Assembly: GCF_002161355.1 (NCBI RefSeq)
Contig: NZ_NFHL01000001.1
Location: forward strand, 806,001 to 870,000
Length of the DNA: 64,000 nt
Direction: 5' to 3'
From: Lachnoclostridium sp. An76
GTDB taxonomy: Bacteria > Bacillota > Clostridia > Lachnospirales > Lachnospiraceae
In this document: positions 10,242-19,067 of the stretch, one piece after another
Position numbering within the stretch: the stretch's first letter is position 1
Layout: the number at the start of each line of letters is the position of its first letter
Made by a program: the position numbers and the translations under genes
The notes under the pieces: model-generated
Told to the model about the DNA's origin: nothing
Databases searched by the model: none
What the model saw: only the letters and a program-made list of their open reading frames with translations

Positions 10242-12566
10242 CTATCCTATCTTACGCCTTGCTGCAAAGAGGGCGGCTGAAACCATTCCCGCCGCGGCAA
10301 GTGTCAGGAACCAGGAAAGAGTCTCTGCTCCATCCCCTGTCTTTACCGCCGCTTCAGCCTTTTCCCCATATTTATCTTCATCTGTTCTGCTGTCAGTATT
10401 TTCCCCAGGCTCCCGGCTTCCGGATGTATTCCCGTTTCCATCCGGGATCCTGTCTCCCGGATCTTCTGTCATTGTGACGAACGCAGTGCCGTCCGGGTCT
10501 CCGCTTCCTCCTTTGAGCACCGGATCTGCTGTCGTAACGATCACCTCTTCACCCACAGCGTCACCGCCTGCATATTCTCTGTCAATGATCTTCTGGGAAT
10601 CACCGCCGATGCATTCCAGTTCGTTTGTTTCAATTCTGCCTTTTCCGGCAATTGCGTCCCCTCCCGGTCCGTCGTTCCCTACGCCGCCTATCGCGACCAG
10701 TTTCCCGCCGCCGGAAACCGTTCCGCCATTTAAATAGACGCCGATGCCGCCTGTATGCCCGGGAGCATAAGTCTCATCACCTCCTCCGGCTGCTGTCAGC
10801 GAGCTTCCTGATGGTATCACAAGAGTCCCGTTTACCTGGAGAGCTGTCTGCCCGGCAAGATCTCCGCTCCCGCAGTCTCCTTCTATATAATTCGTCCCTG
10901 ACGCTGTAACTGTTCCGTTGATGATCACAACTGTACCCACATCATCTTTCTTCGCGCCGTCAGTGAGGAATCTCGCATTTGAGATTACCTGAGCGTCTTT
11001 GAGAACACTACCGTCATTGAGCGTCAATGTATCTGTGATGGCTGCATAATGATCCATGGAAAAGGTTCCTCCGTTTACCTCTATCGGACCATATGCCACG
11101 GAATCCCGCAATGTGAGAGAACCTCCTTTTTCTACAATGATCTTCACACTGCTGTAAATCTTAATATTCTCAAAAGTCACATCACACCCCGCAGGGATCA
11201 CCAAAGTATCCGATGCCACGGACTTATTATTTCCAATGATCCCGTAAAGTCCTGATTCATGAGATCCGTAGATAGTCTCCAGATTTGTCGGCACCACCGC
11301 GTTATCACTGGTCCAGATCTCATACGGCTCCATATCCCATTCAGACACATTCTCGTCCAGCCCTTCGAACTGTTCTTTCAGGGTCTCGTCTCCTCTGTAA
11401 ATCCGAAGCTCTGCGCTGTTGGAAACTACGGTCTGTCCTTTATCCTTTAATACGGCTGTCACCTGGTAAGTTCCGGCTTTCTCCGGTGTCCCGGAGACCA
11501 CAATACCGTCATAAAGATAATATGCTGTCATCCCACTGCCCTCAGGTGTAAGCCTCACCTGCAGTTCAGCGCTGTCCGAATCATAGTCATAGTAGTCTAT
11601 TTCTTTTTCATCGGCTGTCCTCACATACACTTTCAAATACTCCTGATATCCGCTCTGGCCCTTTGTCACACAGTCAAGCGTGCCATCAAGACGAAGTTCC
11701 ATTCTCTCATTGATCACAAGGGAAAGTTCCTTTGATACCGGGGTATCTCCATCCGCTTCCGCCGTCAGCGTCACTTTTACATTTCCTGCTTTCACCGGTG
11801 TTCCACTCAGGATCACGCTTCCCTTCCCGGCAGTTCCTTCTGTCCTCACAGTGATGCCGCAGTCTGCCGGAGACACAGATGCAGCTATCTGAGCTGAATC
11901 TTTATTTGTCCCGGTCACTTCGTATCCTATCTCGCTGAAATACTCAGTCCCGACTGCCGCTTCCTCCAAGATATCTCCGGTCAGGTTCATTCCCAAGGGA
12001 ATATGGGAGGGAATAGGGGTTCCGGTATTTTCAGGCTCTTTTGTCCCGCCTGTGTACTGGGCAGAGCCATTGTTCTCGATCTTTCCGTTGGAAAATATAC
12101 AATCGTTGAAAGTTGCCGTTCCATTGTTCACAATCGTACTGCTGAAAGTACAATTGTCAAACACGACCGACACTCCTGCCGGGACAGTTATGCTTTTTTC
12201 CGGCATATTAAATTCAATATATTGAACAGTCACATCACTGTCCTCTGCAAATGTAAAGCTTCCGCTGTTGTAGCCAATCTGCCTCGTAGCAGGGCCGTTA
12301 TCACCAAAAAACGACTTGTCCCATCCGCTGAGCAGCGTCACCTGCGCCGGAAGGACAGTCTCTCCCGCTCCAACCGCCGTACACGTGATCTTTACTGTGT
12401 CCGCGCTGCCGATCCCAGTAAGCCATCCGTCCAGATCCGGATAATTGTCAGTAATCTCAAGCACCTTTTCATCCGCCGCATGCACCTCCTGCATAGATAT
12501 CCCGCTGCCCGCTGCTATCATGCAGAGACAGAGGACACACGCAGCAAATGTTTTCCATCTTTTCAC
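10242..12566 (-). CDS. Secreted surface protein with beta-helix repeats and KTGD anchor tail
   Basis: 774 residues. An N-terminal signal peptide (KRWKTFAACVLCLCMIAAG, cleavage likely after VHAA) is followed by pectate-lyase-like segments (NCTFSSTIVNNGTATFNDC), then two Ig-like or cadherin-like domains at about residues 190-390, each ending in a SGTP.KAG motif, then more right-handed-helix-like repeats (LTLNDGSVLKDAQV, GTVTASGTN). The C-terminus has VKTGD, a hydrophobic stretch (WFLTLAAAGMVSAALFA) and RRK, as in sortase substrates of Clostridia. The start is a GTG at 12566 with AGAGAGG upstream. It probably sits in the cell wall; the ligand is unknown. It has its own regulated-looking promoter (12720-12748). 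Confidence 0.82.
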   Translation of the reverse strand: MKRWKTFAACVLCLCMIAAGSGISMQEVHAADEKVLEITDNYPDLDGWLTGIGSADTVKITCTAVGAGETVLPAQVTLLSGWDKSFFGDNGPATRQIGYNSGSFTFAEDSDVTVQYIEFNMPEKSITVPAGVSVVFDNCTFSSTIVNNGTATFNDCIFSNGKIENNGSAQYTGGTKEPENTGTPIPSHIPLGMNLTGDILEEAAVGTEYFSEIGYEVTGTNKDSAQIAASVSPADCGITVRTEGTAGKGSVILSGTPVKAGNVKVTLTAEADGDTPVSKELSLVINERMELRLDGTLDCVTKGQSGYQEYLKVYVRTADEKEIDYYDYDSDSAELQVRLTPEGSGMTAYYLYDGIVVSGTPEKAGTYQVTAVLKDKGQTVVSNSAELRIYRGDETLKEQFEGLDENVSEWDMEPYEIWTSDNAVVPTNLETIYGSHESGLYGIIGNNKSVASDTLVIPAGCDVTFENIKIYSSVKIIVEKGGSLTLRDSVAYGPIEVNGGTFSMDHYAAITDTLTLNDGSVLKDAQVISNARFLTDGAKKDDVGTVVIINGTVTASGTNYIEGDCGSGDLAGQTALQVNGTLVIPSGSSLTAAGGGDETYAPGHTGGIGVYLNGGTVSGGGKLVAIGGVGNDGPGGDAIAGKGRIETNELECIGGDSQKIIDREYAGGDAVGEEVIVTTADPVLKGGSGDPDGTAFVTMTEDPGDRIPDGNGNTSGSREPGENTDSRTDEDKYGEKAEAAVKTGDGAETLSWFLTLAAAGMVSAALFAARRKIG

Positions 12567-12615
12567 TCTTTCTTCCTCTCTTTCTCCGTGATTAGTTTTA
12601 ACTAACTATTTTACA

Positions 12616-12655
12616 AAGAGAAAGAGGACGATGATCCATCCTCTTATTTTGAAAA
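12616..12655 (-). terminator. Hairpin with T-rich tail in the surface-protein leader
   Basis: Minus strand AAGAGGATG and CATCGTCCTCTT form a stem (one bulge), followed by TCTCTTT. It lies between the promoter at 12720-12748 and the surface-protein start at 12566, and downstream of the exporter gene end (12800). It may terminate the exporter operon, attenuate the surface-protein transcript, or do both. Confidence 0.5.
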
Positions 12656-12706
12656 AAGCACATACAGAAACTTCTCTTTTTATGCACTTTTTCCTCTCCC
12701 CGTCTG

Positions 12707-12720
12707 TTAGCCACGGCTAA
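12707..12720. promoter_or_regulatory. Perfect 14-bp palindrome abutting a -10 box (operator candidate)
   Basis: TTAGCC AC GGCTAA directly follows the -10 box of the surface-protein promoter, covering the expected transcription start. This placement is typical of a repressor operator. The regulator is unknown. Confidence 0.5.
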
Positions 12721-12748
12721 TTATAGTCCTGCACCCATCTACTGTCAA
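12720..12748 (-). promoter_or_regulatory. Promoter of the surface-protein gene
   Basis: Minus strand TTGACA (12743-12748), 17 bp, TATAAT (12720-12725): perfect consensus. It gives a leader of about 150 nt before the GTG at 12566. Confidence 0.75.
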
Positions 12749-12799
12749 TCAATCTCCTTTGGGCTAATTGAGACTTTCTATCACTTTCTGCTTTAAAGG

Positions 12800-13249
12800 T
12801 CATTTTTTCTCAGCATTACACTCCCGCAGCGGCTTTCCGAATCGAAATATCGTATCCATAATAAAAATCGCCAGCGCGATCATCCCCGCGATCTCCAGCG
12901 TCTGTAACAGATAATACCCGCACATCTCCCGGTCATTTTCAATGATATAATATACGATCCGGTACATCCCCGCCCCGGGTACGGTGGGCAGGATCCCCGC
13001 GATCAGAAAAACTGTCACAGGCGCTTTAAACACGCGGGCAAAAACATGAGATACAAAAGCAATTGCCAGAGCGGACAGAAAAGAAGCCAGGACTACATCC
13101 ATCTCTTTCTGGGTACAGTACAGATAGATCCAGCCGCCGATGGCACCTGTCAATCCTGCAAGCGGCACATATTTCTTCGGAGTCTCAAGCAGGACGGCAA
13201 ATCCTGTGATCGCAATAAAGCTTCCCGCAATGCCTAATATCAGAGTCAC
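12800..13249 (-). CDS. Threonine/serine exporter family, C-terminal-half protein (ThrE_2)
   Basis: 149 residues with four to five hydrophobic segments (LILGIAGSFIAITGFAVLLE, AGLTGAIGGWIYLYC, VVLASFLSALAIAFVSHVFA, FLIAGILPTVPGAGMYRIVYYII, LEIAGMIALAIFIMDTIF). The PTVPGAGMYR motif matches the small half of split ThrE exporters. It overlaps the upstream gene by 4 bp (ATGA) and is surely co-expressed with it; together the two cover the two halves of a full ThrE. Substrate (Thr, Ser or other) is inferred from the family only. Confidence 0.88.
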   Translation of the reverse strand: MTLILGIAGSFIAITGFAVLLETPKKYVPLAGLTGAIGGWIYLYCTQKEMDVVLASFLSALAIAFVSHVFARVFKAPVTVFLIAGILPTVPGAGMYRIVYYIIENDREMCGYYLLQTLEIAGMIALAIFIMDTIFRFGKPLRECNAEKK

Positions 13250-14019
13250 AAAAACACACCTCCCGGACCGATCATCTGCATGAGCAGCATCCCAACGCCT
13301 GCGCCAAGCGCGATCGCAGCCGCAGTCATAAACGCTTCCAGCACCCTGGCTCCTCCAGATATAAAATCATGCCTCAGGGTATCACGGACCGCATTGGTAA
13401 CTGCCATCCCGGGCACGAGCGGCATAAGACCGCTGATGATCAGCGTATCCACATTCAGCGCCGGAAACAGACGGCAGAGCAGGATCGAAGCGGCCGTAGT
13501 CCCCGCTGCGCAGACTGCATTCAGAAAGAAGCCGCCTGCCCGCAGCCGCTTGCCCGCTGTCATCAGGAGCGCCAGCGCCCCTCCTACAAAAGCCGAGGCA
13601 GCGACCTCCTTAAGTCCCCCTCCCCACAGAGGGGCAAAGCCCATCGGGACCAGCACAGTCGCTATATTATATACCGCTGTAGAATACTGCCTTCTCTTCA
13701 GATTTTTCAGGGCTGCATATGTCGCCTCCAGGCTCATTTTCCCGGAACAGTACTTCCTGGAAATATCATTGACTTCGATAATGCGGTAAATATTTGTCCC
13801 CCGGTCATCCACCCTCCGCATCACGGTCACCGGCTGCACGCCGGGATCCTCCATTGTTGCAACGATCCCGGTCAGCATCACAAGCGCTTCCGCTGTCTCC
13901 GTATTTCCCGTATTCAGGATGTGCTTCATCGTATCCTCCACCCGGTACGTCTCAGCTCCGCTCTTTAACAGGATCTCTCCCGCCAGGACAGCTGTATCTA
14001 TTACAAGTTTATGGTCCAT
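13246..14019 (-). CDS. Threonine/serine exporter family, N-terminal-half protein (ThrE, DUF1212)
   Basis: 257 residues. Soluble N-terminal part with LAGEILLKSGAETYRVEDTM and TGIVATMEDPG..PVTVMRRVDDRGTN, then about five membrane segments including the SGLMPLVPGMAVTNAVRD motif, which parallels the motif of the partner. The frame is open to 14085, but the ATG at 14019 has GGAGGT at 6 nt and starts at the conserved LVIDTAVLAGEIL region. Forms an operon with the next gene; likely a membrane exporter of small amino acids. Confidence 0.9.
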   Translation of the reverse strand: MDHKLVIDTAVLAGEILLKSGAETYRVEDTMKHILNTGNTETAEALVMLTGIVATMEDPGVQPVTVMRRVDDRGTNIYRIIEVNDISRKYCSGKMSLEATYAALKNLKRRQYSTAVYNIATVLVPMGFAPLWGGGLKEVAASAFVGGALALLMTAGKRLRAGGFFLNAVCAAGTTAASILLCRLFPALNVDTLIISGLMPLVPGMAVTNAVRDTLRHDFISGGARVLEAFMTAAAIALGAGVGMLLMQMIGPGGVFL

Positions 14020-14081
14020 TTTCCAACCTCCGGCCAGATCATCTTTCCTTTCCCCCTCTTTGCGGGCAGTGGACAGGGATC

Positions 14082-16790
14082 TCATTCATATTTTCCTTTC
14101 GCCACTTTCCGGCCCTTGAGCACAGACTGATTTTTGTTGACAAAAGATCTGGTCCTCGCCCTCAGCAGAGTCTTCCGCCCTTCCGGCGTCCGCGTATACA
14201 CGACCTGGAAGCTTCCCATGGCCCTGCGGATCTGCCGTTCAAAAGTATACGCCCGTTCCTTCTGCCTTCCGAAAATCTCTGGCACCGCATAGAATTCTTT
14301 TCCCCGGCGCCCGGCAGACTTACGCATCAGCAGATACCTTGGATTATCAATGATCCCCCATATTTCTTCCATACAGGCTGCAAATACTGTCTTATCCCGC
14401 ATGGTCCCGCCTTTAAGCCAGACTGAGATCAGGATGCCATCCGCAGATTCCACTTCCACGCGGCAGTGTTCCGGGTCTTCCAGCTCTCCAAGCTCAGCCA
14501 GGGCATCCGCCACCGCCTGTCCGAGCCGCCTCATCCTGCGTTCCGGCGTACTGAACTGAAAGAGCCGGATCCCGTATTTGGCAATGCCCGCTGACGCCAG
14601 GACCGTAACCGCCCACAGCACTATCGAAATTCCGGGAGAAGACAGATATCCCGCTTCCAGAAAAACTCTTCCCATGACTGACAGGACCGCCAGGATAATG
14701 CTGAGTATCTCCAGTCCTAATGCGTGGACGAACAAATAGCCTGTCGCAGCTTCACTATCCCGGATATCTTCAGTCTGCTGTACTTCCATCTCTCCCCGGA
14801 TCTCTTTCATCGCATCCGCCCATCGCCTGCGGAGTCCCTCTCTGTCTGACGCCCGGGCAAGCATTTTTTCATTGATCTCTTCCATTTCTTCCCGGGTATT
14901 AAAATCAGGGATGCCCAGCCGTCCGATCCCGCTCTCGATCACCGGGGACTCCCATGACACCCCGAGGAATGTGTCAAACCTTCGGGCCAGTGTCTCATAA
15001 TCCCCGGAGAAATCCGCGTCCTTTTTCTTCCCTTCTTTCTGCGGGAAAATACAGGCCAGATGCCAGATATTCCCTGTTTTTCCCGGATCGTTCCGGTCTG
15101 TCCGGATCGTCCTTCCCCGCATCTGGTTGCTGAGCATGAAAGAGCCCACATAGGTGGCCAGGATCAGAGAATTAATGCACGGGGCATCCCATCCTTCTCC
15201 CAAAAGAGATTTTGTCCCAACCAAAGCATTGATCTCCCCCTGCTCAAAAAGTTCTGTCACCGCTGACACTACATGCGTCTGTTTTCCCTTTACCTGCAGC
15301 TTCCCGTAACCGGTATCCCCGAGCGGGATCAGTTTTCCTTCACACTTCTTCTTTTCCAGCATTCCCAGGATTTTTTCTTCTGTATCCAGGGGGATGATGA
15401 CCACAGTGCCGCTCAGGCATCCCAGGCGGATCCCCTCCTTCTGTTTTCTCCTCAGGAATTCAAAGATGGGCACCGCGCCGATCTCCGAGGTCATTTCCTG
15501 CTGCGTGCCTATAACGGAAAGCTTCTCTTTCTTAATATAATCACACAGGATCAGCAGCCTCATTCGCCGGCCCATACTCGCATATTCCGCCTCCGCGATC
15601 CTTCCGATACTTTCCATCTTGCCCCTGCTCCTGGCCAGGAGCTTCTGCATGGCATCCTTATGCGTCAGGCAGACTTTTTTCCTGTAAATGCACCCTGCTT
15701 CCTTTAATTTCCCCAGAAGCTCTGTCCGTTTTTCCTCCAGGACCTGATAAGACTCTGTATCATCGTACAGGAAGCCCTGCAGGAGGACCTCCAGCCACTC
15801 GTCATTCAGCTCCGGAAGTTTTCCCCGGGTACCGATCAGCTCTTTAAGATATGGGGAGAACGGGATCCCCTGCGCCTGGCAGAAGATCAGGAGTGCGGAA
15901 AAATATTTCGGATCATCCAAAAACTTTTCGCTGTATCCTTCCGGATCCGCAAGCCCTTTATGGGATGCCACCATCCGGGCAAACCCACGGTCTGCCAGCA
16001 GCTCATCCCGCGCTTTCGCCGTCTTTTTCTGATATTCTTCGATCTCCCTCAGCTCATCTCCCGCCGGCCAGTTAAAATAAATATAATCCTCATGAGGGCA
16101 CAGGCTTCCTTCCCTCACCAATTCCGGCGTAGTGATCTCTTCATCGATAGGTCCGCACAGATCGATATAACGCTTCCACTGATTCGGCGTACTGTCATAT
16201 GGCGGTGTAGCTGTCAGGGCGATCACCGTTGCCCCGTCCATCTCCTTCATAAATGTTTCAAGTGCCTTCCACCATTCGCTCCTCAGGTGATGCGCCTCGT
16301 CCAGACAGATCGTCCGGATTCCCGCCTCTTTTACAGCTTTAAAGAGATCAAAATCCCGGAAATCCACAGTTTCTGATGTCTCCGGATCTCCTGCGCTTTC
16401 CTCTCCGCTTTCCTCCTGATCCTCCAGAGCTCCTTCATAATGTTTCACAGCGCTGTACAGAGCCTGATACGTAACCGCTGTGATCATTTTCATATTTTTA
16501 AGGTCATTGGAAAGGATCGTCTCCGGACTGCACCTGTCTGTAAGGAACCCGTCCGTTATACGCTCCAGCCATTGCTGCCGGATGGTGATACTTGGAGACA
16601 GGACCAGGCAGGGCTCGCCCAGACGGCGGATCAGTTCGATCCCAAGCGTTGTCTTCCCGGATCCCGGCGCGGCAACTATATGCAGCTTCCTGTCCGCGAG
16701 ATACTTCTGAGAATTGGTCAGCACACTATCCTGATAATCCCGCCATGTGCCTTTAAACTGCAATAAATTTTCATAAATATTTCCCATCAT
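14082..16790 (-). CDS. DEAH-box superfamily II helicase with two predicted membrane helices
   Basis: 902 residues. Walker A is AAPGSGKTTLG (residue ~40), motif II LDEAHHLRSEWW, motif III ALTATPPYD, and the C-terminal RecA-like domain has GTKSLLGEGWDAPCINSLI and QMRGRTIRTDR. After the helicase core, residues ~683-738 hold two long hydrophobic stretches (FVHALGLEILSIILAVLSVMG and SIVLWAVTVLASAGIAKYGI), then a ~150-residue basic C-terminal domain. Helicases of this family are normally soluble, so membrane attachment would be unusual. The start could also be the second Met (16787). It stands between the exporter operon and tsf, with no visible nuclease or methylase partner. The role is unknown. 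Confidence 0.8.
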   Translation of the reverse strand: MMGNIYENLLQFKGTWRDYQDSVLTNSQKYLADRKLHIVAAPGSGKTTLGIELIRRLGEPCLVLSPSITIRQQWLERITDGFLTDRCSPETILSNDLKNMKMITAVTYQALYSAVKHYEGALEDQEESGEESAGDPETSETVDFRDFDLFKAVKEAGIRTICLDEAHHLRSEWWKALETFMKEMDGATVIALTATPPYDSTPNQWKRYIDLCGPIDEEITTPELVREGSLCPHEDYIYFNWPAGDELREIEEYQKKTAKARDELLADRGFARMVASHKGLADPEGYSEKFLDDPKYFSALLIFCQAQGIPFSPYLKELIGTRGKLPELNDEWLEVLLQGFLYDDTESYQVLEEKRTELLGKLKEAGCIYRKKVCLTHKDAMQKLLARSRGKMESIGRIAEAEYASMGRRMRLLILCDYIKKEKLSVIGTQQEMTSEIGAVPIFEFLRRKQKEGIRLGCLSGTVVIIPLDTEEKILGMLEKKKCEGKLIPLGDTGYGKLQVKGKQTHVVSAVTELFEQGEINALVGTKSLLGEGWDAPCINSLILATYVGSFMLSNQMRGRTIRTDRNDPGKTGNIWHLACIFPQKEGKKKDADFSGDYETLARRFDTFLGVSWESPVIESGIGRLGIPDFNTREEMEEINEKMLARASDREGLRRRWADAMKEIRGEMEVQQTEDIRDSEAATGYLFVHALGLEILSIILAVLSVMGRVFLEAGYLSSPGISIVLWAVTVLASAGIAKYGIRLFQFSTPERRMRRLGQAVADALAELGELEDPEHCRVEVESADGILISVWLKGGTMRDKTVFAACMEEIWGIIDNPRYLLMRKSAGRRGKEFYAVPEIFGRQKERAYTFERQIRRAMGSFQVVYTRTPEGRKTLLRARTRSFVNKNQSVLKGRKVAKGKYE

Positions 16791-16898
16791 TTATGTCCCC
16801 GGTTTTCCTTCGTATTTACGTCCACTTTATAACGGTTTCCTGAAAAAGTCAATCAGGCATATCCGATGCGGCCCAAAGCACTGCTGTGCATACACGCA

Positions 16899-16933
16899 AA
16901 GACCCGCAGGCTTATGATACACCTGCGGGTCTT
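16899..16933 (-). terminator. Strong hairpin after tsf
   Basis: AAGACCCGCAGG / CCTGCGGGTCTT, perfect 12-bp stem with an 11-nt loop, between the tsf stop (16969) and the helicase start. On the minus strand it is followed by only TTTGCG, so the T tract is weak. Confidence 0.6.
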
Positions 16934-16968
16934 GTTTTCTTCATTATAAAATCTGCGGAAGATCCGGC

Positions 16969-17895
16969 TTAGTTTCCAGCCATCTGAGCAGCAACTTCCT
17001 CTGCGAAGTTCTCCTGCTTCTTCTCGATGCCTTCGCCAGTCTCGAAACGGACAAACTTCTTAACTGTCATGTTCGCGCCGTTCTCTTTTGCCACCTTGTC
17101 AACATATTTTGCAACTGTAAGGTCGCTGTCCTGAACGTATACCTGATCCAGAAGGCAGATTTCCTTGAGCTCTTTGTTGAGACGTCCGATGATCATCTTC
17201 TCGATGATATTGTCCGGCTTCTCCGGGTTCTCTTTCTTAGCCTGGGCAAGAAGGATCTCCTTCTCGTGATCCAGATAGTCCTGGGAAACCTCATCGCGTG
17301 ATACATACTTCGGAGACATAGCAGCAACCTGCATTGCCACGTTCTTTAAGCATGTCTTGATCTCATCGTTCACAACGTCAGTATCTGCCGCAACGAGGAC
17401 ACCGATACGTCCGCCGCCGTGGATGTAGGATACAACGCATCCGTTCTCAGCGCTGACTTTCTCAAATCTTCTGATATTCAGGTTCTCGCCGATCACTGCG
17501 ATCTTCTCTACCAACGCATCTTTCACTGTCTTGGAATTGTCAGCTGCCCACGGCTCTGCCATGAACGCATCCATATCAGCCGCGTCAGAATCAGCGATCT
17601 GATTTACAACAGTGTCAACAAATCCCTGGAACTCATCGTTCTTTGCAACGAAGTCTGTCTCAGAGTTTACTTCTACGATCGCTGCAAGCTTGTCATCTTT
17701 AACAACAGCTTTTACGATACCCTCTGCTGCGATCCTGCCGGCTTTCTTCTCAGCCTTTGCCTGTCCGTTCTTTCTTAAGAACTCGATAGCAGCATCCATA
17801 TCTCCGTTTGTCTCTGTGAGAGCTTTCTTGCAGTCCATCATGCCTGCGCCTGTCATCTCTCTTAATTCTTTTACCATTCCTGCTGTGATTGCCAT
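16969..17895 (-). CDS. tsf: Translation elongation factor Ts
   Basis: 308 residues, standard length. Exchanges GDP for GTP on EF-Tu. The N-terminal UBA-like domain has VKELREMTGAGMMDCKKALTETNGDMDAAIEFLRKNG, followed by the core motif VEVNSETDFVAKN and SYIHGGGRIGVLV. GGAGG stands just before the ATG. It lies downstream of rpsB, the usual order, separated by 106 bp with an intergenic hairpin. Confidence 0.98.
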   Translation of the reverse strand: MAITAGMVKELREMTGAGMMDCKKALTETNGDMDAAIEFLRKNGQAKAEKKAGRIAAEGIVKAVVKDDKLAAIVEVNSETDFVAKNDEFQGFVDTVVNQIADSDAADMDAFMAEPWAADNSKTVKDALVEKIAVIGENLNIRRFEKVSAENGCVVSYIHGGGRIGVLVAADTDVVNDEIKTCLKNVAMQVAAMSPKYVSRDEVSQDYLDHEKEILLAQAKKENPEKPDNIIEKMIIGRLNKELKEICLLDQVYVQDSDLTVAKYVDKVAKENGANMTVKKFVRFETGEGIEKKQENFAEEVAAQMAGN

Positions 17896-17958
17896 GATAA
17901 ATTCCTCCGTTTAATCATTGATCTATCGTTTATATAACCGCTCCATCCCTGATGAAGC

Positions 17959-17992
17959 AAAAGCTCCAGCCTTTTGTCAGGCTGAAGCTTTT
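17959..17992 (-). terminator. rpsB-tsf intergenic hairpin (attenuator)
   Basis: Minus strand AAAAGCTTCAGCC / GGCTGGAGCTTTT, one G-T pair, 8-nt loop. It has terminator form with limited T tract and may set the rpsB:tsf ratio. Confidence 0.5.
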
Positions 17993-18001
17993 CAGGATCT
18001 C

Positions 18002-18760
18002 TTACTCTTCAACAGCCTCTACAGCTTCCTCTGCTGCCTCTTCTGCCGCCTCTACCTCATAGTAATCCTCATCTGTCGCGCCCTGGTTCGCCTCGATGAC
18101 AGCGTCAGCCATCTTGGAAACGATCAGTTTTACAGCTCTGATCGCATCATCGTTGCCCGGGATCACGTAGTCAAGCTCTTCCGGATCGCAGTTTGTATCG
18201 CAGATACCGATCAGCGGGATTCCCAGTGTATGAGCTTCCTGCACGCAGATCCTTTCCTTCTTCGGGTCAACTACGAAGATCGCATCCGGGAGTCTCTTCA
18301 TCTCTTTGATACCGCCCAGGTTCTTCTCAAGCTTAGCCCACTCTTTTTTCAGAGCGATAACTTCCTTCTTCGGAAGTACATCGAATGTGCCGTCCTCTGA
18401 CATTGCCTCGATCTCTTTGAGACGTTTTACACGGCTCTGGATCGTCTTGAAGTTTGTGAGCATACCGCCCAGCCATCTCTCGTTTACATAGAACATACCG
18501 CAGCGCTCTGCCTCTGTCCTGATGGCATCCTGAGCCTGCTTCTTTGTTCCTACGAAAAGGATCGTGCCGCCCTCAGCAGCGATGTCAGAAACAGCGTTAT
18601 ATGCATCGTCTACCATGCCTACTGATTTCTGCAGGTCAATGATGTAGATCCCGTTTCTCTCTGTGTAGATGTACGGAGCCATCTTAGGGTTCCATCTTCT
18701 TGTCTGATGTCCGAAATGAACACCTGCTTCTAAAAGCTGTTTCATTGAAATAACACTCAT
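18002..18760 (-). CDS. rpsB: 30S ribosomal protein S2
   Basis: 252 residues. Starts [27 protein letters not shown], the classic S2 N-terminus; other signatures are [17 protein letters not shown] and [29 protein letters not shown]. The frame is open to 19051, but the start at 18760 has GGAGG at 8 nt and matches all S2 proteins. The acidic Glu/Ala-rich tail ([16 protein letters not shown]) is common in Firmicutes S2. Confidence 0.98.
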   Translation of the reverse strand: MSVISMKQLLEAGVHFGHQTRRWNPKMAPYIYTERNGIYIIDLQKSVGMVDDAYNAVSDIAAEGGTILFVGTKKQAQDAIRTEAERCGMFYVNERWLGGMLTNFKTIQSRVKRLKEIEAMSEDGTFDVLPKKEVIALKKEWAKLEKNLGGIKEMKRLPDAIFVVDPKKERICVQEAHTLGIPLIGICDTNCDPEELDYVIPGNDDAIRAVKLIVSKMADAVIEANQGATDEDYYEVEAAEEAAEEAVEAVEE

Positions 18761-18879
18761 GTTTCTTTCCTCCATTTGGTTTTGTACTTCCGCATGTTTT
18801 ATTTTTTCCGAGACCGTCCGGGTTTCCGGCTTGGGCACCATCAGAAAAATCCGCATGCGTGTTTTTTTGCAACGTTTGT

Positions 18880-18908
18880 AGTATAGCACAGAAATAAGGG
18901 GCTTGCAA
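18880..18908 (-). promoter_or_regulatory. Promoter of rpsB-tsf
   Basis: Minus strand TTGCAA (18903-18908), 17 bp, TATACT (18880-18885). The leader is about 110 nt. Confidence 0.7.
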
Positions 18909-19028
18909 GAAATTTCTCCACAAAATTTCTCCACAAAAAGCCCGTAAACCAACCAAAATGTAACCATAAAATATAACCTGTCCGTAAAATGTAACAGTCC
19001 AGCCGCGCCATTCGTAAAACAGTACTGT

Positions 19029-19055
19029 AAAAAAAGAGGGTGCATCCGCACCCTC
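19029..19055 (-). terminator. Terminator of the QTGD surface-protein gene
   Basis: Minus strand GAGGGTGC, 4-nt loop, GCACCCTC followed by seven T, 13 nt past the stop codon. Confidence 0.9.
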
Positions 19056-19067
19056 CCTGCATGTTCC

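Noticed and set aside
18761-19020. Ribosomal S2 leader RNA or other riboswitch upstream of rpsB
   Set aside because: Only a promoter and short near-repeats (AAATTTCTCCACA, AAAATGTAAC) are visible; no known leader structure recognised.
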